From: G963678445 sp963678445
GTDB lineage: Bacteria > Hydrogenedentota > Hydrogenedentia > Hydrogenedentales > G963678445
Assembly: GCA_963678445.1 (NCBI GenBank)
Contig: OY782877.1
Span: forward strand, 4,216,001 to 4,280,000
Length of the DNA: 64,000 nt
Direction: 5' to 3'
Made by a program: the position numbers and the translations under genes. Below the pieces are notes generated by a model. That model was not told the origin of the DNA, made no database searches, and saw only the letters and a list, made by a program, of their open reading frames with translations. Positions 1 to 8,797 of this stretch are shown here, piece by piece; the stretch's first letter is position 1, and each line of letters opens with the position of its first letter.

Positions 1-922
1 GCGCTTGGGTACAATACTGCGATACGGAAGTGTCCGGTGTTGCCGGCAACCACTGCACTCGCTTGTCGCCCCGAAACCAAGTCAGTTGACGCTTGGCATA
101 GCGGCGATGGTGTTGTTTGGTAGCCTCAACAGCCTCCTCCAACGTCTGTTGTCCTTCAAGGTGCGCAATCAGTTCACGATAGCCCAATGCTTTGAGTCGG
201 CAAAGCGGGTCGCGGTAGCCCAACGCGATTAACCGTTTTACCTCTTCAAGCCAGCCCATTTCTATCATCAAGTCCACACGACGGTTAATACGATCATACA
301 AAACCTCACGTTCCCATTGTAATGCGACCTGCACCGCATGTAAAGCGTTCGTTTGCGCCTGATGATCGCGGTGAAGTGCCGAAAAAGGTTGCCCCGTCGT
401 TTCATAGACCTCCAGCGCCCGCACTATCCGTACCAGATCATTTTCACTGGTTAACAATGCGGCGTAGTCGGGATCTACCGCACGCAGGCGCGCCATCAGG
501 TGGGCATTACCCTTTTCCTCTGCTTCCTGTTGCAGGCGTGTGCGGATTTCCGGTTGGCGAACAGGTCCGGGAAAGAGCCCATCGATCAGCGCATTGACGT
601 ATAGGCCCGAGCCGCCAACGACAACGGCAATTTTTCCTGCAGCATTCAACCGGGCGACTTCGCGGCGTGCCATACGTTCATATTCACCGGCGGCCATCGT
701 GGCGTCGGGCGCAAGACAACTCACGAAGTGGTGGGGGACACGCGCCTGCTCTTGCGGAGTGGGGGCGGCGGTGCCGATTTCCATGCCGCGATAGAACTGC
801 ATGGAATCTGCTGAGAGGATTTCCGTCTGCAACGCCTCTGCCAATGCAATGGCGAGCGAGGTTTTACCCGAGGCGGTGGGACCGACTACGGTCAACACGG
901 CTATTGCAGGAGATGAGGACAT
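1..922 (-). CDS. miaA: tRNA dimethylallyltransferase MiaA (3' end cut by window edge)
   Basis: Transfers a dimethylallyl group to N6 of A37 in tRNAs that read codons starting with U. Translating the complement from the ATG at 922 gives an uninterrupted frame of about 307 residues that leaves the window without a stop. Visible motifs are the P-loop GPTASGKTSLA near residue 14, SADSMQFYRGMEIGTA (the DSxQ region that recognises tRNA), HHFVSC, and GGSGLYVNALIDGL, followed by the KRQLTWFR motif near the C-terminus. The family is usually about 300-320 residues, so only a few residues should be missing. It lies 48 bp downstream of mutL on the same strand, and the two are probably co-transcribed, as in many bacteria. 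Identification is firm; the C-terminus is not seen. Confidence 0.95.
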   Translation of the reverse strand, partial: MSSSPAIAVLTVVGPTASGKTSLAIALAEALQTEILSADSMQFYRGMEIGTAAPTPQEQARVPHHFVSCLAPDATMAAGEYERMARREVARLNAAGKIAVVVGGSGLYVNALIDGLFPGPVRQPEIRTRLQQEAEEKGNAHLMARLRAVDPDYAALLTSENDLVRIVRALEVYETTGQPFSALHRDHQAQTNALHAVQVALQWEREVLYDRINRRVDLMIEMGWLEEVKRLIALGYRDPLCRLKALGYRELIAHLEGQQTLEEAVEATKQHHRRYAKRQLTWFRGDKRVQWLPATPDTSVSQYCTQA

Positions 923-970
923 AGCGTACTTCTTGTTGTTTCTGTTAGCTCTGAAAAAACCTGCCCCAAG

Positions 971-2869
971 CTACTGGATTCTTCGAAAGCTTTTTTCCAT
1001 TTGATGTTGCGTCAGTTCAGTGATAATGGGACGTCCATGCGGACAGGTATACGGAGGACGCAGCCGTTTAAAGCCTTCCAGCAAGCCTTGGCGTTCTTCC
1101 GGGGTAAGGGTGTCGCCTGCTTTAACCGAAGCTTTGCAGGCCCGTGTCGCCAAACGAAGCAGCACTTCCAACGCATTTTCCTTGTTGAACAAATCTCCCT
1201 GGCCCAAGTCGTCCAGAATATGGTACACCACATCAACCACCTTCGATTCTTCATAGAGATGGCAAATCGAGGTAATTTGGAATGTATTGCCGCCAAAAGG
1301 TTCCAATTCGATACCCAGTTGTGCAAACAGATCCAGATTCGACTCCATCAAACGCATTTGGGCGGGGGCTACCTCTACCACCAGCGGCACCGCCAATTGT
1401 TGCGATGCATAACTCTGATCCCGCAATTCACACAGGAGGTTATCATAATTCAGGCGTTCATGGAGGGCGTGTTGATCAATGATCAACAGACGATCCTCCG
1501 CGGGTACCAATAAATATGTGTCGAAGAGTTGCATAGGCGCGTTTTGCGGCGTCAATACCGGTTGGTAAGCTGCCTCAGGGGCGATTTGCGTCATGTGTGT
1601 TGCTTCGTTTTCCAGAAAGTGCGTCTGTTCCGGCAATGCCGGGGTGGTAGGTGGGGGGGGAGGCGTATGGTTTTCGCAGGCCTGATGTACAGAAGACGTT
1701 TCCTGGGGCTGCGCTTGTGCAACAACCTCAGACGTGGACGCCGATGTATCTGTAGAGTGTGTTGGATCGATTTTGACTTCGGTAGCAATGGGGGAAGCCG
1801 GAGATGGAGGCGCCACAGCAGGCGAAAGAGGCTGTTCCTCCGGCGTGTCCTGCGTTGTGGGGGCCAAGGCCGCCAAGCGTGTACGGACGATGTCCCGAAT
1901 GGCGTCGCGTGCGGCCCGTTCATCGCGGAAACGAATCTCACGTTTCGTAGGATGGATGTTTACATCCACAAAACGTGGGTGCGTTTCAAAAAGCAGGATG
2001 CCTACAGGATGACGTCCTACAGTTAACAGACCACGATAGCCATCCTCAAAGCCATATTGCAGCGAGCGATTGACGACCGGGCGTTGATTCATGAAAAAAA
2101 ACTGGTGCGAACGCGCCGCACGCGTCAGGCCAGGCGCGCCAATAACACCTCGCAGCCGGAACCCCGCCTGCTCTCCCTCTATTTCCACCATGTCCCGAGC
2201 AAAACCTAGTCCCCAAATCAGGGCAGCGCGTTCCTTCAAATCCGCATGCTCCGGAATGTCCAGCAAAGCCTTGTCATTATGAAAAAATTGGAAGCCCACC
2301 CCGTGTCGCGCCAACGCATGCCGCTGCACCGCATCAATGCAATGTCCCAATTCTGTGGTGATGCCTTTGAGGAATTTTGCGCGCACGGGGGTGTTGAAAT
2401 AGAGGCGGTTTACACTAATGCGCGTCCCCACCGGCGCACCCACCTGATCCACATCGCGCAGAATGCCGCCGTCGATGCGTAGCCGTGTTGCGCTTTGATC
2501 CTGTACGCGTCGTGTGACCAGTTCAAAACGCGATACCGAAGCAATACTGGCGAGAGCCTCGCCCCGAAAGCCCATCGTTCGTACCGCTTCCAAATCCGAA
2601 GCGTTGCGAATTTTGCTGGTGGCATGCCGTTCGATAGCCAGCAAGGCATTCTGCTCCGACATACCATGGCCATTGTCGACGACTTCAATCAGGCGACGGC
2701 CTGCAGCAACAACCCGCACCACAATGCGGGTCGCCCCTGCATCCAAGGCATTTTCCACCAATTCCTTGACGACCGACGCAGGCCGTTCCACCACCTCTCC
2801 CGCAGCAATTTTATTGGCTACATCATCCGGGAGGATACGTACCGGTGCTATGTGATTTTTTGTGCTCAT
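971..2869 (-). CDS. mutL: DNA mismatch repair protein MutL (endonuclease type)
   Basis: Mismatch-repair ATPase that links mismatch recognition to strand incision. The N-terminal GHKL ATPase motifs are clear: ELVENALDAGAT, DNGHGM and TMGFRGEALASIASV. A proline/threonine-rich linker of roughly 110 residues follows. The C-terminal dimerisation domain keeps nuclease-type motifs: DQHALHERLNYD (the final acidic position is Asp, where the usual form has Glu), ACKASVKAGD and CPHGRP. This suggests an intrinsically nicking MutL, as in bacteria that lack MutH. I chose the ATG at 2869 (MSTKNHIAPVRILPDDVANK), because the family begins just before the IRxLP segment. An ATG at 2920 would add 17 residues with no family support. 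It heads the mutL-miaA pair. Confidence 0.96.
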   Translation of the reverse strand: MSTKNHIAPVRILPDDVANKIAAGEVVERPASVVKELVENALDAGATRIVVRVVAAGRRLIEVVDNGHGMSEQNALLAIERHATSKIRNASDLEAVRTMGFRGEALASIASVSRFELVTRRVQDQSATRLRIDGGILRDVDQVGAPVGTRISVNRLYFNTPVRAKFLKGITTELGHCIDAVQRHALARHGVGFQFFHNDKALLDIPEHADLKERAALIWGLGFARDMVEIEGEQAGFRLRGVIGAPGLTRAARSHQFFFMNQRPVVNRSLQYGFEDGYRGLLTVGRHPVGILLFETHPRFVDVNIHPTKREIRFRDERAARDAIRDIVRTRLAALAPTTQDTPEEQPLSPAVAPPSPASPIATEVKIDPTHSTDTSASTSEVVAQAQPQETSSVHQACENHTPPPPPTTPALPEQTHFLENEATHMTQIAPEAAYQPVLTPQNAPMQLFDTYLLVPAEDRLLIIDQHALHERLNYDNLLCELRDQSYASQQLAVPLVVEVAPAQMRLMESNLDLFAQLGIELEPFGGNTFQITSICHLYEESKVVDVVYHILDDLGQGDLFNKENALEVLLRLATRACKASVKAGDTLTPEERQGLLEGFKRLRPPYTCPHGRPIITELTQHQMEKSFRRIQ

Positions 2870-3006
2870 ACAACCCTGTCTCCCCACGGTCATTCTACTG
2901 TTTTTAACGGCAGAAAACAAAGCCGCTTGCCGAGTAGATCGTGGGGAGGAGTGCTTGGTTTAACCCCCCTTTCATTTGTAAGCGCTTCCTGCTTTAAAGG
3001 AGCCTG

Positions 3007-3480
3007 CTAAGGCTTTGTGCGCGCCAATTCCACCGCATTATTTACAAAGATGTCGAGGGCGCTGTAAACCCGTTTCTTCAGCCACAGTCCCATGAGAAAA
3101 CCGATGAGCAGCCAGGTCAAAAGCATTGCAGGCGCAGTGTTGAGCGTCCAAAGGGCGCCATTGGGTACAAAGAAGTAGAAAAAGAAACCTAATACACCGA
3201 TAAGTGTGGGAGGGAAGAGCAACATAAAAAGCTGCATACGCCGAAGACCGCCCAATTCAGCGTAGATGTGCATCTGATGGGTACTGTCCCAGCTAAATTC
3301 TCCCCGCGACATCCCCAGCAAAGCCGATTGCTTGGTATTATTCATGCCTGGTCCTCGTACAATCACTTGGGTGTCTGTACGGCGCAGCAATTCAAAGCCC
3401 AGCGGCAACAGAACATGCAGACACGCCTCCAATACCGCCGGCCCATTTTCAATATTTTGCACGGTGCGTTCATAGTGCAT
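3007..3480 (-). CDS. Hypothetical protein with two C-terminal membrane segments
   Basis: No family recognised. The predicted protein has about 157 residues: a soluble N-terminal part of about 85 residues, then two hydrophobic stretches (MQLFMLLFPPTLIGVLGFFF and APAMLLTWLLIGFLMGLWL) separated by a short loop and followed by a basic KKR segment. It looks like a small inner-membrane protein with a cytoplasmic head. The start at 3480 (MHYERTVQNIENG) is preferred because AAGGG lies eight bases upstream; an in-frame ATG at 3516 would add 12 residues. It stands alone upstream of mutL on the same strand, with 137 bp between the stop and the mutL start. Confidence 0.6.
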   Translation of the reverse strand: MHYERTVQNIENGPAVLEACLHVLLPLGFELLRRTDTQVIVRGPGMNNTKQSALLGMSRGEFSWDSTHQMHIYAELGGLRRMQLFMLLFPPTLIGVLGFFFYFFVPNGALWTLNTAPAMLLTWLLIGFLMGLWLKKRVYSALDIFVNNAVELARTKP

Positions 3481-3683
3481 AGCCAATACCCTTAATTCTT
3501 CCATTCTAATCACCATAGCATGGCTTGTGACAGGAAGCGTACAAGAAAATCAGTCAATCGAGTTTTATTTATGTGGGTTTAAATATTTATGTGTGCTTCC
3601 TGTATGCAATTTTCTCGAACTACTGCCTTTAGATATGGTACAAAAGAGGGGCGTTAACGATCGATGCGCTGTAAGCTGTCCTA

Positions 3684-3752
3684 ATCAATGCGATTTGGGG
3701 ACCTCCAGGGACGGCAAGGACCATGACTTCTGGTTGTGCTCCTCGGCCATCG
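3684..3752 (+). repeat. Degenerate copy of family-1 dispersed repeat
   Basis: The core CCAGGGACGGCAAGGACCAT matches the central part of the family-1 repeat described for 11633-11753. The flanking hairpin arms are recognisable but diverged (GGTTGTGCTCCTCGGCCATCG). It sits in the 318-bp gap between the hypothetical gene starting at 3480 and the IMPase gene. I see no gene, tRNA or clear promoter in the rest of that gap. Confidence 0.6.
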
Positions 3753-3798
3753 CAAGTAAGTATGCCATGAGGGTAATGAAGTTGAAGGGGTTGGAAGT

Positions 3799-4587
3799 AT
3801 GCGAGAACTTACGTTTATCAAAGAGTTTTTACAAGATAATCAGGATTACATCGAGGAAAAGTATGCTACCAAGGCAGAGCTTACAGTAGCATCGAAAGCA
3901 CAGGCCACCGATCTGCTTACCGAGGTCGATTTAACCATTCAGAGTCGTTTTGTAAACCGAATTTCGCATCGCTACCCTGACGACGTCGTCTTGGGGGAAG
4001 AGGGAACCTTTTCGCAACTACCCAAGGACCCCAACGCACGCGTCTGGATTATTGATCCTATCGACGGGACATACAATTTCATGCGTAGCCTGTTCCCCAT
4101 TTTTGCCGTTTCGATTGCCTTTGCACAGCAAGGAGAAGTGCAGGCGGGAGGAATCTTGTTTCCTATGCAAAACAGCTTCTTTCTGTCGGAACGGGGGAGT
4201 GGTTGTTACTACAACGATGTGCGCATGCATGTTTCCGCAATACAGCAACTCCATGAAGCGCGTCTGGATATCGATTTTTCCCGCAATGAGGGGCGGCGCG
4301 CCTTACTAGATACGGTTGCGCCCAAGTTGTTTCACGACATGGGTATCATCCGTTGTCTGGGTTCTGCGGTTACCGCAATATCACAAGTCGCCACGGGTGA
4401 TTCTGAGGCCTATCTGCACATGCGTTTGAATCCGTGGGACTATGCCGCGGCACAACTGATGGTCGAAGAAGCAGGGGGGGTGGCCACTCGTCTGGATGGA
4501 AGTCCTCTGCGTGTTTTCGACGGACGACATGGCGTGTTGATCAGCAACGGCGCTATCCACGAACAGCTATTAGCCAAGCTGCAATAA
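3799..4587 (+). CDS. Inositol monophosphatase family protein
   Basis: Metal-dependent phosphomonoesterase of the IMPase/SuhB/CysQ superfamily, 262 residues, a normal size. The family signature is complete: LLTEVDL near residue 43, GEEGTF near 71 (metal-binding Glu), WIIDPIDGTYNF near 85 (the DPIDGT metal and phosphate site), and the second metal motif NPWDYAAAQLMVEEAGG near 209. AAGGGG eight bases upstream of the ATG supports the start. The substrate (inositol phosphate, PAP, fructose bisphosphate or histidinol phosphate) cannot be read from these motifs. It is probably monocistronic; a family-1 repeat lies just downstream. Confidence 0.9.
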   Translation: MRELTFIKEFLQDNQDYIEEKYATKAELTVASKAQATDLLTEVDLTIQSRFVNRISHRYPDDVVLGEEGTFSQLPKDPNARVWIIDPIDGTYNFMRSLFPIFAVSIAFAQQGEVQAGGILFPMQNSFFLSERGSGCYYNDVRMHVSAIQQLHEARLDIDFSRNEGRRALLDTVAPKLFHDMGIIRCLGSAVTAISQVATGDSEAYLHMRLNPWDYAAAQLMVEEAGGVATRLDGSPLRVFDGRHGVLISNGAIHEQLLAKLQ

Positions 4588-4611
4588 TTCCTGACATTCT
4601 ACAAGCAGGAT

Positions 4612-4692
4612 TTTTCGATCCTCAGCAACGGCAAGGACCATATCTCTTGGCTGTGGCTCTGGCCACCTTGCGGTCGCTGGACCGCTTGTGAA
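4612..4692 (+). repeat. Family-1 dispersed repeat, right-hand part
   Basis: Carries the core CTCAGCAACGGCAAGGACC, then CATATCTCTTGGCTGTGGC, then two short hairpin arms (GTGGC..GCCAC and GCGGTCGCTGGACCGC). It is almost identical over its first 50 bases to the copy inside the IS30 transposase at 8944-9035, so the two belong to one subfamily. It lies between the IMPase stop and the GHKL ATPase start. Confidence 0.8.
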
Positions 4693-4790
4693 ATTGGCTT
4701 CCTGAATGCTATGATCCGGCCACCCCAAGTCGGGGGAGTCCCACTGTTGTTAAAAAGAGCGGAATGTATAGAAGACGGGAGCCCTTTGTC

Positions 4791-6029
4791 GTGAAGACCA
4801 TTACCGTGCAAGTGCGCGAAGACCATTTGGAAAATCTAGCCCGCACCAAGCCGATGACAGCGCTGGCTGAGTTGATTTGGAATGCGTTGGATGCGGAAGC
4901 TACCGATGTTCGCGTAGAATTTGTAGAAAATGAGATGGAGGGTCTGGAGGCCATCCGTATCGTAGACAATGGGCACGGCCTGCACTATGATGACGCCCTG
5001 ATCGTGTTTCAGAATTTGGGCGGTTCATGGAAACGCGACGGTTTTCGTACACATGTGCGCAAGCGTCTCTTGCACGGGAAATACGGCAAAGGTCGTTTTC
5101 GCGCCTTTTCTATGGGTACCCGGGTGGAATGGCAAACGGTCTATGAAGAAGCAGGAGATTGTTACACCTATTCCATTTCCGGTGGAGCAGCTACGCTGGG
5201 GCAGTTTGTAGTCAGCAATTCACGTATGGTGGAAGACCGTACTTCCGGGATGGTGGTGGAAATCTCCAATCCGCGTGACAATACCGGTGTGTTGCGTGGG
5301 GTGAAGGCTATGGAAGAGGTAACAGACATGTTTGCCTTGTATATGCGCCAGTACCCCGATGTAAACATCGTTTACGATGGCGTACCGCTGGATCCCTCCA
5401 ATTCTCAGGCGCACTATGAAGAGTATGACCTGCATGAAATGGTGATGCAGAATGGAGAGCGTGTAACGGCCAGTTTGACCGTTATTGAATGGAATATTCC
5501 TGGAAAACGGGGCGTTTTCCTATGCACCCAAGACGGCTTTATGCTACACAATGCACTGCCCCGGTTGCATTTCCGTGGATTCAGCTACACCGCCTATCTC
5601 AAATCCAGCCATATCTCTACTCTTGAAGAAGAGGGGTTGTTACAGGCAGGGGATCTCTCCCCGGATGTGCGCCAGTTGCTTGACGCGGCCCGCGCCAAAT
5701 TGCGCGAGCACTTTACCTTGCGCGAAGCAGAGCACGCACAGGAAACTTTGGACGAGTGGAAAGAGCATGGCCTATATCCGTATGCGGACGAGCCCAAGGA
5801 TGATGCAGAGGCCAATGAACGTCGGATTTTTAATATCTATGCAACCCATCTGGACCAGATTTTTCCCGACTTTTCAACCTCACGACCGCGCAACAAGCGT
5901 TTAGTTTTGCGTCTGGTGCGTGAACTGGTTCACATTGAGCCCACCCGTGTAGCGCGACTGCTTGATGAAATGCTCGATTTTCCAGACGCCAAAGAAGAAG
6001 AAATTATGGAAATCATGAAAAGCCAATGA
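4791..6029 (+). CDS. GHKL (Hsp90-like) ATPase domain protein, C-terminally short
   Basis: About 412 residues. The N-terminal 200 residues form a GHKL ATP-binding fold: ELIWNALDAEAT (Asn/Asp of the N box), IRIVDNGHGL (G1 box) and a YGKGRFRAFSMGTRVEW glycine/lysine loop (G2). The middle part and the conserved block RNKRLVLRLVRELVHIEPTR match the stand-alone ATP-binding proteins annotated as 'histidine kinase-, DNA gyrase B- and HSP90-like ATPase'. From memory those proteins are longer (about 600-800 residues) and continue past this block, while this one stops soon after it. A GTG at 4791 preceded by GGGAG fits the family N-terminus (MKTITVQVREDHLENL); an upstream ATG at 4764 is the alternative. 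Function unknown. Some relatives sit in defence islands, but nothing around this gene supports that role. leuS follows 70 bp downstream. Confidence 0.75.
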   Translation: MKTITVQVREDHLENLARTKPMTALAELIWNALDAEATDVRVEFVENEMEGLEAIRIVDNGHGLHYDDALIVFQNLGGSWKRDGFRTHVRKRLLHGKYGKGRFRAFSMGTRVEWQTVYEEAGDCYTYSISGGAATLGQFVVSNSRMVEDRTSGMVVEISNPRDNTGVLRGVKAMEEVTDMFALYMRQYPDVNIVYDGVPLDPSNSQAHYEEYDLHEMVMQNGERVTASLTVIEWNIPGKRGVFLCTQDGFMLHNALPRLHFRGFSYTAYLKSSHISTLEEEGLLQAGDLSPDVRQLLDAARAKLREHFTLREAEHAQETLDEWKEHGLYPYADEPKDDAEANERRIFNIYATHLDQIFPDFSTSRPRNKRLVLRLVRELVHIEPTRVARLLDEMLDFPDAKEEEIMEIMKSQ

Positions 6030-6099
6030 GGCTGAGACCTTTTAACCCCGCGACGCGATTCTGCGCACGTATTTTTTGACGAAAGAGGATGGAATTATC

Positions 6100-8625
6100 A
6101 TGGCTGGCGGAATATACGATCACCAATCTATCGAACAAAAGTGGCAACAGTATTGGTTGGACAAGAAAACCTTTAAATCCGAGGTAGACACGTCCAAACC
6201 CAAATACTACGTGCTCGATATGTTTCCCTACCCCAGCGGCAACGGGCTGCATGTAGGCCATCCCGAAGGCTATACCGCCACCGATATCGTGTCACGGTAT
6301 AAACGCATGAAAGGCTTCAACGTGTTGCATCCGATGGGGTGGGACGCCTTTGGCTTGCCCGCGGAACGCCATGCGGTGCGCACGGGCGAACATCCCGCGC
6401 TGATCACCAATAAGAATTGCGACACGTTTCGTAGTCAAATTCAGCGCTTGGGGCTTTCCTACGACTGGGACCGTGAAATCAACACGACCGACCCGCATTA
6501 CTACAAATGGACGCAGTGGATTTTTTCCATTCTTTACGAACGCGGACTAGCCTATGAAGTCGAAGCTCCAGTTAACTGGTGTCCCGCACTGAGTACCGTG
6601 CTCGCTAACGAAGAAGTTAAAGACGGTAAGTACGTCGAGACCGGCGATCCGGTTGAAAAACGGGCGATGCGTCAATGGATGCTCAAGATCACCGAATACG
6701 CCGAACGCCTTTTGGGCGATTTGGATGAACTGGACTGGCCGGAAGGCATCAAAGCCATGCAGCGGGAATGGATCGGACGCAGCGAAGGGGCTGATGTTAC
6801 CTTTACCGTCGCAGGCTCCGGTGATACATTCACCGTATTTACTACACGTCCCGATACGCTTTTTGGTGCTACCTACTGTGTGCTGGCCCCCGAGCATTCC
6901 CTGCTTGAAAAGATTGTTACCGATGGCCAGTATGATGCCGTACACAGCTACATCGATGCGGCGGGCAAAAAAAGTGCACAGGATCGTATGCGCGACGAAC
7001 GCGAAAAGACCGGTGTCTTCACCGGAGCATACGCCGTCAATCCGGTAAATGGCAAAGAGATTCCCATCTGGACTGCAGACTATGTGCTGGCCGAATATGG
7101 CTATGGCGCCATCATGGCCGTCCCCGCACATGATACCCGCGACTACGAGTTTGCGACAAAGTTCGAGCTGCCTATTATCGAAGTAATCTCGGGCGGCGAT
7201 GTTACCAAAGAGGCATTTACCGGCGACGGCATCTTAGTGAATTCCCCTCTGATCGACGGTCTGCGTGTGCCGGAAGCGAAGAAGAAAATCACTGCATGGC
7301 TGGAAGAGCAGGGGATCGGTACCGGCACGGTAAATTACAAACTGCGTGACTGGCTTTTCTCCCGTCAACGCTACTGGGGCGAACCTTTCCCCCTCATCCG
7401 TTTGGAAGATGGCACGTACAAAGCAGTACCGCAAAAGGATCTGCCGATTATCCTGCCCGAGTTGGATGAATATAAGCCCACCGAAGACGGGCAACCGCCC
7501 TTGGCACGCGCCAAAGATTGGGTGAACACCACTGACCCGGACACGGGCAAACCGGCGCAACGTGAAACCAACACCATGCCCCAATGGGGCGGGTCCTGCT
7601 GGTACTTCCTGCGCTTCTGTGACCCCCGCAATGACAACGAAGCATGGTCCAAAGAAGCAGAATCCTACTGGATGCCCGTAGACCTCTACATCGGCGGTGC
7701 AGAACATGCCGTGCTGCACTTGCTCTACTCCCGTTTCTGGCACAAAGTCCTCTACGACGCGGGCTACGTCAGCACCAAAGAGCCGTTCCAGAAACTGTTT
7801 AACCAAGGTATGATTCTGGCCTACTCCTATCAGGACGATCAGGGTAAATATTATTACCCCGAACAGGTAGAGCACCGTGGCGATCAATGCTTTCTTAAGG
7901 GGACCGACACACCGGTAAGCACACAGATCGAAAAAATGAGCAAATCCCGCTACAACGTCGTCAATCCCGACGATGTCGTGCGAGAATACGGCGCAGACTC
8001 CATGCGCTTGTATGAAATGTTCATGGGGCCGCTGGATCGCGACAAGCCTTGGACCGACGAAGGCGTGCAAGGTGTACACCGCTTCCTCAAACGCGTCTGG
8101 AACCTCTACATCCAGGAAGACGGCGCATTGCATGCGCGCATCGTGGACAATGGGGGAGAGGAAGCGCTTCAAAAAGAATTACACAAAACCATCAAAGCAG
8201 TCGGACACGACATTGAGCACCTTTTGTTCAACACCGCCATCGCCCGCATGATGGAATTCGTGAATGCGACTATGAAAGCTAAGTCAGTCGACAAAGCCAT
8301 TATGGAGCAATTCCTGCTCCTGCTGGCCCCCTTTGCGCCGCACCTTGCCGAGGAAATCTGGGAGCGGCTAGGACATGACGGAAGCCTCGCCTATGCCCCT
8401 TGGCCGGAATACGACGAGGCCATGCTCGTAGAAGACCAGATCGAGATCCCCATTCAAATCATGGGCAAAGTACGCGGACGCGTCATCGTTGCCACCGATG
8501 CCGACAAAGACACCATTCTGACCGCCGCCAAAGCTGAGCCACACATCCAGAAGATGCTCGAAGGAAAACAACTCATTAAAGAGATCTACGTGCCCGGCAA
8601 AATGGTCAACTTCGTAGCCAAATAA
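6100..8625 (+). CDS. leuS: Leucyl-tRNA synthetase
   Basis: Class I aminoacyl-tRNA synthetase that charges tRNA-Leu; about 841 residues, a normal length. The HIGH-type motif is HVGH within PYPSGNGLHVGHPEGYTATD, and the KMSKS loop is intact. The CP1 editing domain is present with TTRPDTLFGATY and GYGAIMAVPAHDTRD, which contains the Asp that limits editing of correct Leu-tRNA. The LeuS-specific RDWLFSRQRYWGEPFP segment is also visible. The ATG at 6100 (MAGGIYDHQSIEQKW) fits the family. The longer frame from a TTG at 6076 adds eight residues without support. A hairpin terminator follows. Confidence 0.98.
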   Translation: MAGGIYDHQSIEQKWQQYWLDKKTFKSEVDTSKPKYYVLDMFPYPSGNGLHVGHPEGYTATDIVSRYKRMKGFNVLHPMGWDAFGLPAERHAVRTGEHPALITNKNCDTFRSQIQRLGLSYDWDREINTTDPHYYKWTQWIFSILYERGLAYEVEAPVNWCPALSTVLANEEVKDGKYVETGDPVEKRAMRQWMLKITEYAERLLGDLDELDWPEGIKAMQREWIGRSEGADVTFTVAGSGDTFTVFTTRPDTLFGATYCVLAPEHSLLEKIVTDGQYDAVHSYIDAAGKKSAQDRMRDEREKTGVFTGAYAVNPVNGKEIPIWTADYVLAEYGYGAIMAVPAHDTRDYEFATKFELPIIEVISGGDVTKEAFTGDGILVNSPLIDGLRVPEAKKKITAWLEEQGIGTGTVNYKLRDWLFSRQRYWGEPFPLIRLEDGTYKAVPQKDLPIILPELDEYKPTEDGQPPLARAKDWVNTTDPDTGKPAQRETNTMPQWGGSCWYFLRFCDPRNDNEAWSKEAESYWMPVDLYIGGAEHAVLHLLYSRFWHKVLYDAGYVSTKEPFQKLFNQGMILAYSYQDDQGKYYYPEQVEHRGDQCFLKGTDTPVSTQIEKMSKSRYNVVNPDDVVREYGADSMRLYEMFMGPLDRDKPWTDEGVQGVHRFLKRVWNLYIQEDGALHARIVDNGGEEALQKELHKTIKAVGHDIEHLLFNTAIARMMEFVNATMKAKSVDKAIMEQFLLLLAPFAPHLAEEIWERLGHDGSLAYAPWPEYDEAMLVEDQIEIPIQIMGKVRGRVIVATDADKDTILTAAKAEPHIQKMLEGKQLIKEIYVPGKMVNFVAK

Positions 8626-8660
8626 TTTTTCCGCAGACATTACAGAAAATGCGTGTATAC

Positions 8661-8695
8661 ACCGGAAGGGGTTTTTAAAAACACCGCCTTCCGGT
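8661..8695 (+). terminator. Hairpin terminator after leuS
   Basis: ACCGGAAGG (8661-8669) pairs with CCTTCCGGT (8687-8695). The loop itself contains the self-complementary GTTTTTAAAAAC. The downstream T tract is weak (ATTCTTTA). It lies 36 bp after the leuS stop. Confidence 0.6.
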
Positions 8696-8797
8696 ATTCT
8701 TTACTCCCCACAGTCCTCAAGCTGTCTAAAAAAGGTTTTTCAATAGATTTATATTTAGGTGTTTGGTATAATTTTTCTCTGTTGGAAAGCCGCGGTA

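Noticed and set aside
1529..2026. Long open frame on the plus strand inside mutL
   Set aside because: Shadow of the mutL linker and N-terminal domain; no ribosome-binding site and an Arg/Cys/Trp-rich composition unlike a real protein.
7234..8172. 312-codon open frame antisense to leuS
   Set aside because: Reverse-frame shadow created by the codon bias of leuS; leuS is intact and fully explains the region.
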